55,936 nt of DNA, taken from a virus. The notes under the pieces were generated by a model. The model searched no databases. It had not been told where the DNA came from and worked only from the letters and a program-made list of their open reading frames with translations. The number at the start of each line of letters is the position of its first letter. The stretch's first letter is position 1. Where the stretch lies: positions 1-55,936 of IMG/VR virus record IMGVR_UViG_3300033141_004453, one strand, 5' to 3'. The translations under genes and the position numbers were made by a program. This document shows positions 33,282-42,152 of the stretch, in pieces.

Positions 33282-34228
33282 TAGCATATATAAGAGGTGG
33301 ATTAGGAGATGTTTGGCCTGCTGTTTCAGCTATAAAATCAATAATGGACAGAGAGAAAATAAACAAACAGTATGTTTTTGTTTTAAGTGATAGTGTGTAT
33401 TATTTTAGAGATTATTCACAACAACTTTCAGAATACTCTATACAAATGCTTCATAAGCTAACCAATAACATAATAACAATCCCTCCTTGTTTAAATGATA
33501 ATTTTTGGTTAAGAAAGAATGGAAAAATTTTTGATGATACAACAAGTGAACTGTCACAAGAGGAAGCAGATAAATACATAAATGAATTTATGTTCTGGAG
33601 GCCAAACAAATTAAAAAACTTTGTAAGTAGATTTATAGATAAAAATACAATCTTTATTGATGCTTTATTTACTGAATGTATTGTAGTTTTAAAAGAGGGT
33701 AAGTTTGAAAGGATTGGAAATGAAAGAGCTGTTTTTGAGTTCAATCCTCCACAATTTGAAAAATCTATTTTGGATGGAATACTTGAGATAAGTTCATTAG
33801 TAATACATGTAAGAAAAAAGAATGAAGGTGATAGTTATAGAGAAAGTAGTGAATTCTATAACAAAATCATAAAATGGTGTAATGAAAATAACATAATGCC
33901 GATACTTATAGGAACAGATAAAGATAGATATGAAGGAAAGGCATATGATTTAAGAGGTAGTAATATCTTAAGTTTTGAAGGAATGGCTTATTTGATTGAT
34001 AAATGTAAAATTATGTTAGGCAACGATAGTGGATTTTCTGCAATCAAATTATATCAACAGCAAAAAGATAAATTGTTGATTATGAACTATCCAAGATGGG
34101 AAAGGAACAGCTGGTATTTTAGGCCATTTAACGGAAGTGAGAATGTAAAGAATTGTTTGTTACTGAATGCTAATGAAGATAATTTCATAAAGATAACTAA
34201 AACAATCAAAGAGTTTTATGGAAGATAA
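33266..34228 (+). CDS. GT9/heptosyltransferase-like protein
   Basis: A 320-residue GT-B-like protein. The N-terminal YIRGGLGDVWPAVSAIKSI is the GT9 acceptor loop, while YDLRGSNILSFEGMAYLI and KIMLGNDSGFSAIKL form the donor-site helix. GT9 enzymes transfer heptose or related sugars. It lies between a GT2 and a radical-SAM gene and overlaps both, which supports a common pathway. Confidence 0.72.
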   Translation: MGKKIVAYIRGGLGDVWPAVSAIKSIMDREKINKQYVFVLSDSVYYFRDYSQQLSEYSIQMLHKLTNNIITIPPCLNDNFWLRKNGKIFDDTTSELSQEEADKYINEFMFWRPNKLKNFVSRFIDKNTIFIDALFTECIVVLKEGKFERIGNERAVFEFNPPQFEKSILDGILEISSLVIHVRKKNEGDSYRESSEFYNKIIKWCNENNIMPILIGTDKDRYEGKAYDLRGSNILSFEGMAYLIDKCKIMLGNDSGFSAIKLYQQQKDKLLIMNYPRWERNSWYFRPFNGSENVKNCLLLNANEDNFIKITKTIKEFYGR

Positions 34229-35330
34229 AAGACAGATGGACGGAACAAAAGCCCTATGGCATATGGATAGAATTATCCAACATTATGATAGAGGTGAAAG
34301 GATTCCCCCTGTTCATATTGATTGGGGGCTAACTAAAATTTGTAATATTGATTGTATTTATTGTTATGGTAAGTATCAAAGTTCTGCTATTGGTCAACAT
34401 GGGATTAATGCTATATTTCAAAAAGATGCACTATTAAGTGCTCTTAGAGAAGCAGGAAAAGAAGGAGTAAGAAGTGTAGCATTTATAGGTGATGGTGAGC
34501 CAACTTGTAATCCTGCTTGGAAAGAAGCAATGTATGTTGGAAAAAATAGTGGTTTAGATTTAGCAATATCCACGAATGGAGTGTTAGTTGATAATGATGA
34601 AGCAAGACGAGCAATTTTGGATAATGCAACTTGGATGAGATTTTGTTTATCTGCTGGAACAAGAGAGGGTTACAAAAAAATTCACAGAAGAGATAAATTT
34701 GATGTTGTTGTGAAAAATATTGAACAGTTAGTTAATATGAGAGATAGATACAATTATAAAACAGATATTGGGTTACAATCTGTTTTTGTTCCTACTTTAA
34801 TGGCAGAGGAGATGGTTAAAGAAAGTGAATTAGCAAGAAAAATAGGTGTTGATTATTTTGTAATTAAACAATGTTCATTACCTGATGAAGGACAATCTGG
34901 AATGATGCAGTTTGATTTAAAAGATTATGATAAACCACATATAATTGATACACTAAAAAAATGTGAGGAGATGTCCAATGATAGAACAAAAATTGTTGTA
35001 AAGTGGCAGGCTATAAAAGGAAAAGGTAAGAAGAATTATTCTGGATGTTTAGCAGTTCCTCTAATTAGTGAAATAAGTGGAAATGGTGATTGGTATCCTG
35101 GCGGTTGTATGTTTGGTAATAAGATGTATGATAATTTAAAATTTGGAAACCTACACGAAAAAGGGTTTTCAGAAATTCTAAATTCAGAGAGGTATTGGAG
35201 TATCATACGACAGATGAAAGATTATGATGTTAGAAATAGTCCTGCATGTAGGGGTGCTTGCAGATTAGACCCTGTGAATCAGTTTGTATATAAGTATTTA
35301 AATAAACCAAAAGGTATTAATTTTATATAA
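34218..35330 (+). CDS. SPASM-type radical-SAM enzyme
   Basis: A 370-residue enzyme. The Fe-S motif CNIDCIYCYG (Cys-x3-Cys-x2-Cys) is followed by FIGDGEP. The C-terminal ~90 residues carry several Cys (GGCMFGN, ACRGACRLD) and FGNLHEKGFSEIL, the SPASM-like auxiliary cluster. Such enzymes modify peptides or sugars. Here it directly precedes the transketolase pair (stop and start overlap by one base), suggesting a sugar-precursor step. Confidence 0.85.
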   Translation: MEDKRQMDGTKALWHMDRIIQHYDRGERIPPVHIDWGLTKICNIDCIYCYGKYQSSAIGQHGINAIFQKDALLSALREAGKEGVRSVAFIGDGEPTCNPAWKEAMYVGKNSGLDLAISTNGVLVDNDEARRAILDNATWMRFCLSAGTREGYKKIHRRDKFDVVVKNIEQLVNMRDRYNYKTDIGLQSVFVPTLMAEEMVKESELARKIGVDYFVIKQCSLPDEGQSGMMQFDLKDYDKPHIIDTLKKCEEMSNDRTKIVVKWQAIKGKGKKNYSGCLAVPLISEISGNGDWYPGGCMFGNKMYDNLKFGNLHEKGFSEILNSERYWSIIRQMKDYDVRNSPACRGACRLDPVNQFVYKYLNKPKGINFI

Positions 35331-36058
35331 TGTTAAATAAAGACCTAAGAAGAAGAATAATTGAGGAAGGATATAAAAGAAAACACGGACACTATGGTAG
35401 TAGTATGAGTTGTGTAGATGTTGTAAAATTTTTGTATGATAGAGTATTAACTGATGATGATATCTTCATAATGTCAAAAGGACATGGTGCGCCTGCTCTA
35501 CATGCAGTCTTAGAATCAAAAGGAATAACTCCTCCGTGGACAATTCATAATGAATATGATGAAAAGAAAGGAATTAGTGCAACAACAGGAAGTTTAGGCC
35601 AAGGACTTTCAGTTGCATTAGGAAGAGCCTATGCAAAGCAACTGAAAGGAGATAAAGGAAAAGTGTATTGTTTAGTAGGTGATGGTGAATTGCAAGAAGG
35701 AATGGTTTGGGAATGTTTGAATATAGCAAGTAAATTTAATATTCATAATTTAATAACATTAGTGGATTATAATAAATATCAAGCGATATCTTCAGTTAAA
35801 GAAATAATGAATGAAGACCATAGAACTATAAAAAGGAAGTTAGAAGCATTTGGATGTTATGTAACACAATTGGATGGGCATAGCAATGAAAGTTTAGAAG
35901 AATTACTACAACTTCCAGCAGAAATGTTAAATGGAGTTATACTACATACACAAAAAGGAAAAGGAATTCCTGTTTTAGAAAAAAATCCATCGTTCCATGT
36001 ATACTACTTTCACGAACACCCTGAAGATATGAAGGAGGCACTGGAGTATTTAAAATGA
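35330..36058 (+). CDS. Transketolase-like, N-terminal (pyrophosphate) subunit
   Basis: A 242-residue thiamine diphosphate-binding subunit. The signature GDGELQEGMVWE is followed by a DYNKYQ segment for Mg/TPP, and GSLGQGLSVALG and MSKGHGAPALH are transketolase features. The second half (36333) is a separate gene with a membrane protein in between. Together they would transfer two-carbon units to a sugar. Such split pairs occur in unusual-sugar pathways of archaea and bacteria. Confidence 0.87.
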   Translation: MLNKDLRRRIIEEGYKRKHGHYGSSMSCVDVVKFLYDRVLTDDDIFIMSKGHGAPALHAVLESKGITPPWTIHNEYDEKKGISATTGSLGQGLSVALGRAYAKQLKGDKGKVYCLVGDGELQEGMVWECLNIASKFNIHNLITLVDYNKYQAISSVKEIMNEDHRTIKRKLEAFGCYVTQLDGHSNESLEELLQLPAEMLNGVILHTQKGKGIPVLEKNPSFHVYYFHEHPEDMKEALEYLK

Positions 36059-36336
36059 TATTAGAAACAATTTTTTTGTGGATTGGAGGATTGTTATGTA
36101 TGGGATTAGTTGTTGTAGGTTTAATGTGGGTTGTTTCTTGGATTTATAATCATACAATTTATCATTGGATAGAAGCAAAAAGTATTGTTTATGCTTTGTT
36201 TAGTAGAATACTTGAAAAGAAAAATAACACAAATTATAAACAATTACAATTGAAGGAAGGAACTGAATGGTATACGAGATTTAAAAATAAACGTTATTTA
36301 TGGAAAGTAATTAAAGTAGAGGATATTAAAAAATGA
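36055..36336 (+). CDS. Single-span membrane protein between transketolase halves
   Basis: A 93-residue protein with a long hydrophobic N-terminus (IFLWIGGLLCMGLVVVGLMW and beyond, ~residues 5-33) and a charged cytoplasmic part. It overlaps both transketolase genes by 4 bases. It might tether the enzyme to the membrane or be an insert; the function is unknown. Confidence 0.6.
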   Translation: MILETIFLWIGGLLCMGLVVVGLMWVVSWIYNHTIYHWIEAKSIVYALFSRILEKKNNTNYKQLQLKEGTEWYTRFKNKRYLWKVIKVEDIKK

Positions 36337-36803
36337 GATATAGTTTTGGAGTTCAGTTAGCAGAAGAAATGAAGAGAGACCCAAAAATTCATCTACTTGT
36401 GGCTGACATAGGATTTGGAGTATTTGATACAATTAAGGAAAAATATCCTAATAGATTACATAATGCAGGAATAGCAGAACAAGCAGTAGTTGGAATGGCT
36501 TCTGGAATGGCTATGGAAGGGTTAATTCCTGTTGTATATACCATTACTCCTTTTTTATTAGAAAGGCCTTATGAATCAATTAAACTTAATGTAATGCAAC
36601 AGAAACAAAATGTCAAACTTGTTTCATATGGTGATTATCCTGATTTAGGACCTACTCATATAACTTCAGATTTAGAGGGTTTATGTAAGTGTCTAAAAAT
36701 TCCATTACTCAAACCTAACTCTGCTGAAGAAACTATTCAAATGACAAGAGATATGTTCAAACATAAATATCCTGTATTTATGTATTTATCAAAAGCAAAA
36801 TGA
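36333..36803 (+). CDS. Transketolase-like, pyrimidine-binding subunit
   Basis: A 156-residue second subunit. GIAEQAVVGMASGMA carries the catalytic Glu that activates thiamine diphosphate, and VADIGFG and YPVFMYLS fit the central domain. It lacks the third C-terminal domain of usual transketolases (~130 residues), as do some two-gene systems. With 35330-36058 it forms the full TPP site at the subunit interface. Confidence 0.82.
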   Translation: MRYSFGVQLAEEMKRDPKIHLLVADIGFGVFDTIKEKYPNRLHNAGIAEQAVVGMASGMAMEGLIPVVYTITPFLLERPYESIKLNVMQQKQNVKLVSYGDYPDLGPTHITSDLEGLCKCLKIPLLKPNSAEETIQMTRDMFKHKYPVFMYLSKAK

Positions 36804-37333
36804 AAGAACATATAAGTAAAGGTGATAAAGAGGCATTAAACAAAATTATACAAACATATAACATCAAATCTGTTTTTGAAATTGGAACTTGGGAAGGTGC
36901 AACTTCTTTATTTTTTTGGAACAATCCCATTGTAAAAAGAGTTAAAACAATTGACATTCATAAAGAGATGGGAATTGATTATATACATAATATCCACAAA
37001 CTACAAAACAAGGAATTTTATGGCAAATACATAAAAAATACCGGTGTTGAATTTGAATTTTGCGATAGTATGAAATACAATCCTAAAGATGGAGAACAAT
37101 ATGATATGGTATTTATTGATGGAAATCATAATTATAATTATGTTAAAAATGACACTGAATTGGCATTTAAACTAAATCCAAAACTAATTGTTTGGCATGA
37201 TTACAATTCAGAAGGAAATGAAGATGTTCTAATTTTTGTAACAGAATTACAAAAACAATTGAAAAAAATCAAAGTATGTGATAATAGTAATATAGCATTT
37301 TTGGAGGTGAGAACTAATGATAAAAATTCCTAA
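36800..37333 (+). CDS. Class I SAM-dependent methyltransferase
   Basis: A 177-residue protein. VFEIGTWEGATSLFF is motif I (SAM binding), KTIDIHK is motif II, and MVFIDGNHNYNYVKND matches the Methyltransf_24 acceptor/metal loop. It overlaps the radical-SAM gene downstream. Probably methylates a sugar hydroxyl; the substrate cannot be read from sequence. Confidence 0.78.
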   Translation: MKEHISKGDKEALNKIIQTYNIKSVFEIGTWEGATSLFFWNNPIVKRVKTIDIHKEMGIDYIHNIHKLQNKEFYGKYIKNTGVEFEFCDSMKYNPKDGEQYDMVFIDGNHNYNYVKNDTELAFKLNPKLIVWHDYNSEGNEDVLIFVTELQKQLKKIKVCDNSNIAFLEVRTNDKNS

Positions 37334-38168
37334 AGAATATAATTATGCAGAAGCATACTTTACTTTGAGATGTAATTTTAACTGTGATTATTGTATAAAC
37401 GATAAGGATGGCATCAAGAGAAATAGGAATGAATTAACACCTAAACAATGGGCTGAAGGACTAAACAAAATTGATTTTGGTAATGTTAGTTTAACAATTG
37501 GTGGAGGAGAACCAACAATTAGAGGTAAGGATTTTTATGAATTGTTAGATTTAATAAAACCAGAAACAAAAATTGACTTACTTACAAATTTAAGTTTTGA
37601 TGTAGATGAATTCATAAGGCGAGTAAAGCCATCAAGATTTACAACACCAACCAAACCTTTCTACCACCCTATAAGAGTGAGTTATCATGTAAATAATACT
37701 GACCAGGATACAACTATTGAAAAAGCCAAAAAATTACAAGAGAATGGATTTGGAATTGGAATCTTTGGTTTATCACATCCTTACTACATTAATAACAATA
37801 TGGAAATGGCCTGGAAATGTAATAGAGCTGGTGTTCCTTTCTACACAAAAGATTTTTTAGGCGAGGTAGATGGAAGAATGTATGGATTTTTTAAATATCC
37901 AAAAGGATTAGATGGCATAGTTAAAAATGCGATTTGCAGAACAAGAGAATTATTAATTGGACCAGAAGGAAATATTTATAGGTGCCATAGAGATTTGTAT
38001 CATGCTGAAAATCCTATTGGAAACATCACAAAAGATTTCACAATTGAGTATAGATTTAGAGGATGTAAGAATTATGGGTTATGTAATCCTTGTGATGTTA
38101 AACTTAAAACTAATAAATTTTTAAGGGAGGTAGAATGTCAAGTAGAGATAAAACAAACTATGCAATAA
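37317..38168 (+). CDS. Radical-SAM enzyme with C-terminal Cys cluster
   Basis: A 283-residue enzyme. TLRCNFNCDYCIND is the Cys-x3-Cys-x2-Cys motif, GGGEPTI the SAM motif, and the C-terminal YRCHRDLY and NYGLCNPCDV supply extra Cys for an auxiliary cluster. Two SPASM-type genes and one B12-type gene in 8 kb is unusual for a virus. It overlaps the epimerase gene by 34 bases. Confidence 0.83.
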   Translation: MIKIPKEYNYAEAYFTLRCNFNCDYCINDKDGIKRNRNELTPKQWAEGLNKIDFGNVSLTIGGGEPTIRGKDFYELLDLIKPETKIDLLTNLSFDVDEFIRRVKPSRFTTPTKPFYHPIRVSYHVNNTDQDTTIEKAKKLQENGFGIGIFGLSHPYYINNNMEMAWKCNRAGVPFYTKDFLGEVDGRMYGFFKYPKGLDGIVKNAICRTRELLIGPEGNIYRCHRDLYHAENPIGNITKDFTIEYRFRGCKNYGLCNPCDVKLKTNKFLREVECQVEIKQTMQ

Positions 38169-39031
38169 CAGGAAACAAAGGTTTAATTGGAACATACTTG
38201 AAGGAAAGATTAGACAAAGAAGGATATAATTGTGTGTTACAAATAGATAAAAGAGAAGGTTTTGATATTATGGACTTAATGTTTAAAGATGTTCAACTAA
38301 CTGAAATCCCTGATATATTTTTTCATTTTGCTGCACAGTGTAAGATTAATGAGGCAATAGCACATCCTATCCTCCCTCATAAGAACAATGTTGATGGGAT
38401 ACTTTCAGTTTTAGAGTTTTGTAGAAAACATCAGATACCAAGGATAGTAACTGCTTCATCATCAAGAGTTCTAAGTCCAGAACGAAACCCTTATGTAGCA
38501 AGTAAAATCTACTTAGAAGAATTGGTTAAAGCATACACTGATTGTTATAATATGCAACACATCATCATAAGACCTTCAACAGTTTATGGCCCTATGAAAG
38601 ATGAAACTTCAAGATTAATGAGTAACTGGATAACATCTGCACTAAAAGGTGAAGATTTAAAGTTATATGGAGATAGAACAAAAACATTAGATTTCACTTA
38701 TATAGATGATTTTATTGATGGAGTTATGTTAACTTTGAGAGGAAGATGGAACAGGACATATAACATAAGTGGTGGTGAAGAAGTAAATTTATGGTGGCTT
38801 GCACATAATATCATTGAACAAGCTAATAGTAGTAGTAAAGTTGTGGAACTGCCTGCTGAAAAAGCACAACCACAACATGTAAGAGTGAAAACATCAAGAA
38901 TTAGAAAATTGGGATTTAAGCCAAAAGTAAGGATTGAAGATGGAGTCAAAAAGATGTTAGATTTTTATAGAACTCATCCAAAAGAATTGGAAGAATATGA
39001 AGATAAAGGAGCACAATTTTATGGAAGATAG
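38135..39031 (+). CDS. NAD-dependent sugar epimerase/dehydratase
   Basis: A 298-residue extended short-chain dehydrogenase. The NAD-binding TGNKGLIGTYL, HFAAQCKI, a Ser patch (VTASSSRVL) and catalytic YVASK are present, then IIRPSTVYGP and IDDFIDGVML for the nucleotide-sugar end. It converts a nucleotide sugar (epimerase, dehydratase or reductase) and starts behind GGGAGGTAG. Confidence 0.88.
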   Translation: MSSRDKTNYAITGNKGLIGTYLKERLDKEGYNCVLQIDKREGFDIMDLMFKDVQLTEIPDIFFHFAAQCKINEAIAHPILPHKNNVDGILSVLEFCRKHQIPRIVTASSSRVLSPERNPYVASKIYLEELVKAYTDCYNMQHIIIRPSTVYGPMKDETSRLMSNWITSALKGEDLKLYGDRTKTLDFTYIDDFIDGVMLTLRGRWNRTYNISGGEEVNLWWLAHNIIEQANSSSKVVELPAEKAQPQHVRVKTSRIRKLGFKPKVRIEDGVKKMLDFYRTHPKELEEYEDKGAQFYGR

Positions 39032-39860
39032 AATAACAATACATATAGCAACAAAAGATAGACACACAGAATTAATGCTCTTACTTCAAAGTTTAAGAGA
39101 ACAAACATTTCAAGATTTTGATATAATAATTTTAGATGATGCTTCTGGAACACCAATAACACAACCTTACTTCCTTTCAAATATGCTTAATCAACTAAAA
39201 TTAGAGAATCATAGATTGAAACTATTAAGAAACAATCAAAGTTTTGGTTGTTGCTATGCCAGGAATCAGTTAATTGATGAAGATAGGTTTGGTAATTCCT
39301 TTGTTTTAAGATTAGATGATGATGTTATTTTAGAAAAAGAGTATATAAAGAAATTGTTAGATGTGATAGATAAAGGATATGATATGGCAAGTGGTGTAAT
39401 TCCGAGTTTTGGATTACCACCAGTAAAAAGAAAAATTGAAGCAGTGGGGAGTATAATTAATGAACATAAATTTGATAAAGAAGGAAATTTAATTTTGAAT
39501 AATGATGATTGTGGATTTTGTTACCTATCTGAAGCTATACTCCCAACCCACCAATTCCGTACAAATTGTTTATACAAATCTGAAATACAAAAAAAAGTAA
39601 GGTATCCTAATAATCTCACATCGGTTGCTTTTAGAGAGGAAGGATTTTTTAGCATTGGGGCAATTTTAGAAGGTTATAAAATTGGTGTTTGTACAACAGC
39701 AGTTGCTTGGCATTTGAAGTGCCCAAGTGGAGGTAATAGAAGAGTTGACTATAGTGAATGTGTTAAAATAGATGATGAAATTTTTAGAAAGTGGCTAAAG
39801 AAAAAATTTATAGAAAAAGGAGATTTTTTAACTAAATACAACAATGAAGTATTAAAATGA
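39021..39860 (+). CDS. GT2 glycosyltransferase
   Basis: A 279-residue GT-A enzyme starting at ATG 39021, inside the epimerase stop. IHIATKDRHTELMLLLQSL, IIILDDASG and LRLDDDVIL (the DxD metal site) are the family marks. The C-terminal HLKCPSGGNRR may bind the acceptor. It overlaps the next gene by 4 bases. Confidence 0.88.
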   Translation: MEDRITIHIATKDRHTELMLLLQSLREQTFQDFDIIILDDASGTPITQPYFLSNMLNQLKLENHRLKLLRNNQSFGCCYARNQLIDEDRFGNSFVLRLDDDVILEKEYIKKLLDVIDKGYDMASGVIPSFGLPPVKRKIEAVGSIINEHKFDKEGNLILNNDDCGFCYLSEAILPTHQFRTNCLYKSEIQKKVRYPNNLTSVAFREEGFFSIGAILEGYKIGVCTTAVAWHLKCPSGGNRRVDYSECVKIDDEIFRKWLKKKFIEKGDFLTKYNNEVLK

Positions 39861-40993
39861 AACTTAATATAGTTGGCAGTCTTTTTGGAGTTACGGGCTA
39901 TGATATTCATACTAGAAATCTTTTTAATGCCCTCTATCAAATAATGCCACAAATAAAATTGGATGTTCCAAGACCACAAGGTTGGGAGTTGTTATGTAAT
40001 GATGCAGAGATAAATGCACTAACAAATAACTTTCCAATTGAAGATTGTATAACAATTGCTATTATGACTCCACCATTTTGGAAAATGGCTTTGGCAGACA
40101 ATCCTAAACATTTCGTAGGGTTTTTAGTTTGGGAAGGAGATGTTTGCCCTACTTATTGGCTTGAATACCTTACCAATAATAAAGTAGATATGATATTTGT
40201 CCCTTCTGAACATACTAAACAAGCAATTCTAAACACTATAAAAAGATATGAAAAAGGAAAAAATGAGTTAGAACTAACAGAAAAACAATTAGAAAGAATA
40301 AGAGATAAAATTAGAATAGTTCCACATGGTGTTGATTTAAATTTATTCAAACCTAAAAATAAATCACATGATAAATTTACTTTTATTTGTAATAAAGGAT
40401 GGCGTGGAGGGTTAGAAGATAGAGGTGGAGTAGGTTATGTTATTAAGGCATTTGCGGAAGAATTTAGGAAAGATGAGGATGTAGAATTAAACATAAAACT
40501 AAATCCTGCTTATATCAATCCTGACCAGATTAATGATGAAATCAAAAAACTCCAACTTCCTGAAGATAGACCGCAGATAAAAATTAATTGTGAAAACATC
40601 AATTATAAAGATATGTATAAGGTTTATGAAAATGGTGATTTATTTATTTGTGCAACAAGAGCAGAAGCATTTAACATTCCAGGATTAGAAGCAATGGCAT
40701 GTGGACTACCTACACTACAAACAAACTATGGAGGACAATTAGATTATATGAATGAAGGTAATAGTTGGAAGATAGAAGTAGAAAAAATGGAAAAGGCAAA
40801 AGAAGTGGCATATGAGGAAGTTCAATGGGCTATTCCAAGTTTTGAAGACTTAAAAAGAAAAATGAGGTGGTGTTTTGAAAATAAAGAAAAAGTAAAAGAA
40901 AAAGGAAAACAAGCATCAAAAGATGTTCAAGAATGGACATGGCATTACAGCGCAAAAAAAGCATTAAACTATCTTAATCAACTGCCTTTCTAA
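39857..40993 (+). CDS. Family 4 glycosyltransferase, end of plus arm
   Basis: A 378-residue GT-B enzyme. NIVGSLFGVTGYDIHTRNL is the N-terminal acceptor loop, VPHGVDLNLFKP the interdomain linker, and ICATRAEAFNIPGLEAMACG the donor motif with its paired Glu. It is the last plus-strand gene, and its final 20 bases overlap the minus-strand holin-like gene. Confidence 0.88.
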   Translation: MKLNIVGSLFGVTGYDIHTRNLFNALYQIMPQIKLDVPRPQGWELLCNDAEINALTNNFPIEDCITIAIMTPPFWKMALADNPKHFVGFLVWEGDVCPTYWLEYLTNNKVDMIFVPSEHTKQAILNTIKRYEKGKNELELTEKQLERIRDKIRIVPHGVDLNLFKPKNKSHDKFTFICNKGWRGGLEDRGGVGYVIKAFAEEFRKDEDVELNIKLNPAYINPDQINDEIKKLQLPEDRPQIKINCENINYKDMYKVYENGDLFICATRAEAFNIPGLEAMACGLPTLQTNYGGQLDYMNEGNSWKIEVEKMEKAKEVAYEEVQWAIPSFEDLKRKMRWCFENKEKVKEKGKQASKDVQEWTWHYSAKKALNYLNQLPF

Positions 40994-41144
40994 GTCCATA
41001 TCCTCCGAAAAACAAAGATAGTATTTGAACTATATTTGCTACTACTGTCTCACTATAAGTTATTTCAAATGTTTGTGCTAAAGCAATTAATGTGGCTAAC
41101 CCAAATCCCCAAATTGTTTTGGATTGATACCAACTTTTTTTCAT
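40974..41144 (-). CDS. Holin-like small membrane protein
   Basis: A 56-residue protein behind AAAGGAGGAAAAT. The start MKKSWYQSKTIWGFGLATL resembles the SKTVWG start of small phage holin-like proteins. Two hydrophobic segments flank ITYSETVVA, with a short charged end. It is the last minus-strand gene and probably forms membrane lesions for virus exit. Its 3' end overlaps the oppositely transcribed glycosyltransferase by 20 bases. Confidence 0.6.
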   Translation of the reverse strand: MKKSWYQSKTIWGFGLATLIALAQTFEITYSETVVANIVQILSLFFGGYGLRKAVD

Positions 41145-41218
41145 ATGATTTTCCTCCTTTCAACAAAACATTTTATTAATATTACAAATAATAGATATTA
41201 TATAAATTTATTGTTTTG

Positions 41219-41250
41219 AGAAAAAAAGAAAAAAAATAAAAAAAGAAAGT
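41219..41250 (-). terminator. T-rich terminator candidate after 41264 gene
   Basis: On the minus strand, a run of T broken only by single bases (from 41247 to 41219) directly follows the stop of the gene at 41264. Archaeal termination uses such oligo-T tracts without hairpins. Confidence 0.5.
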
Positions 41251-41263
41251 TTATTTGGAATTA

Positions 41264-41863
41264 CTAAAATTTAAAATCTCTTGTTGTTTTTTCTACTGAA
41301 ACCAAATTAAAGTCATCATATGTTTGAGTTTCAAAATCATATCCTTCTACTTCAGAATTCACTAAATAGTAAGCTGTTTCGGTGTTGTCTGGATAATCTA
41401 CATCAACCCACTTAACCCTTATAAGTTGACTAACAGAATAATCTCCATCATCTCTTGCTTCTCTATTCGCAACTGTTGCTTTGTACTCACCTTGGTCTCT
41501 TGTGTAAATGTTGATAAAATATGTTTCATCTAAATCTAATAATTCCAAAAGGTCCTCAAATGTTTCATTATCACCAGTAACATTGTTAAGCGCTAATTGA
41601 TTTGTAAATACTGTCTTTCCTATTTTCTTCTGGTCATTTTTACTCACATATGTTCCATAACAATCAACTTTATCACTTTCACATATCTTTGCTAAAATTT
41701 CGTCATAGTTTCCAACTTCTGGAATAACTATTTTTTCTGCAATCTCATCAGCTGTTGGGATTGTTGGTGTTACTGGTTTCATCCATGTGAAACTACCAAC
41801 TAACATAGCAATTAGTCCAATTACTAAAACATATTGGACCCATTCATTCATCTTTGCTTGCAT
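41264..41863 (-). CDS. Membrane-anchored extracellular protein
   Basis: A 199-residue protein from ATG 41863 (GGGGG upstream). An N-terminal transmembrane anchor (YVLVIGLIAMLVGSFTW, ~residues 10-27) is followed by a Thr/Pro linker and a polar, acidic outer domain with two Cys (~residues 60-70). It is encoded between two small membrane proteins, a possible exit or superinfection cassette. Not recognised. Confidence 0.55.
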   Translation of the reverse strand: MQAKMNEWVQYVLVIGLIAMLVGSFTWMKPVTPTIPTADEIAEKIVIPEVGNYDEILAKICESDKVDCYGTYVSKNDQKKIGKTVFTNQLALNNVTGDNETFEDLLELLDLDETYFINIYTRDQGEYKATVANREARDDGDYSVSQLIRVKWVDVDYPDNTETAYYLVNSEVEGYDFETQTYDDFNLVSVEKTTRDFKF

Positions 41864-41864
41864 T

Positions 41865-42035
41865 TTATGAAAACCCCCTTTCAATTAATAAAGTTATAAA
41901 TGATATTATACTATAACTAATATACCCACTAAAAAATGCAGAAAAGATTGCAATGTCTATATTATTTCCTGATTTCTTTAAAATCCATTTGGGATATTTG
42001 TATAAATATTCTTTGAATACTTTTGAGTATTCCAT
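41865..42035 (-). CDS. Small membrane protein, 56 residues
   Basis: ATG 42035 to TAA 41865. The amphipathic Lys/Tyr-rich N-terminus (VFKEYLYKYPKWILKKSG) is followed by one or two membrane segments (IAIFSAFFSGYISYSIISF). A TATA-like stretch (TTAAATATTTAATTATA) lies just upstream. It may be another holin-like or pore protein. Confidence 0.5.
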   Translation of the reverse strand: MEYSKVFKEYLYKYPKWILKKSGNNIDIAIFSAFFSGYISYSIISFITLLIERGFS

Positions 42036-42152
42036 AATATAATTAAATATTTAAGGTTTATAAATCTTTTGATTTTGAAGAATCTTATTAAACTTGTAAT
42101 TTATTCTGTTGTTTTTTGATTGTTATGCCAGTCCCCCTGTTTATAAAGCTGA

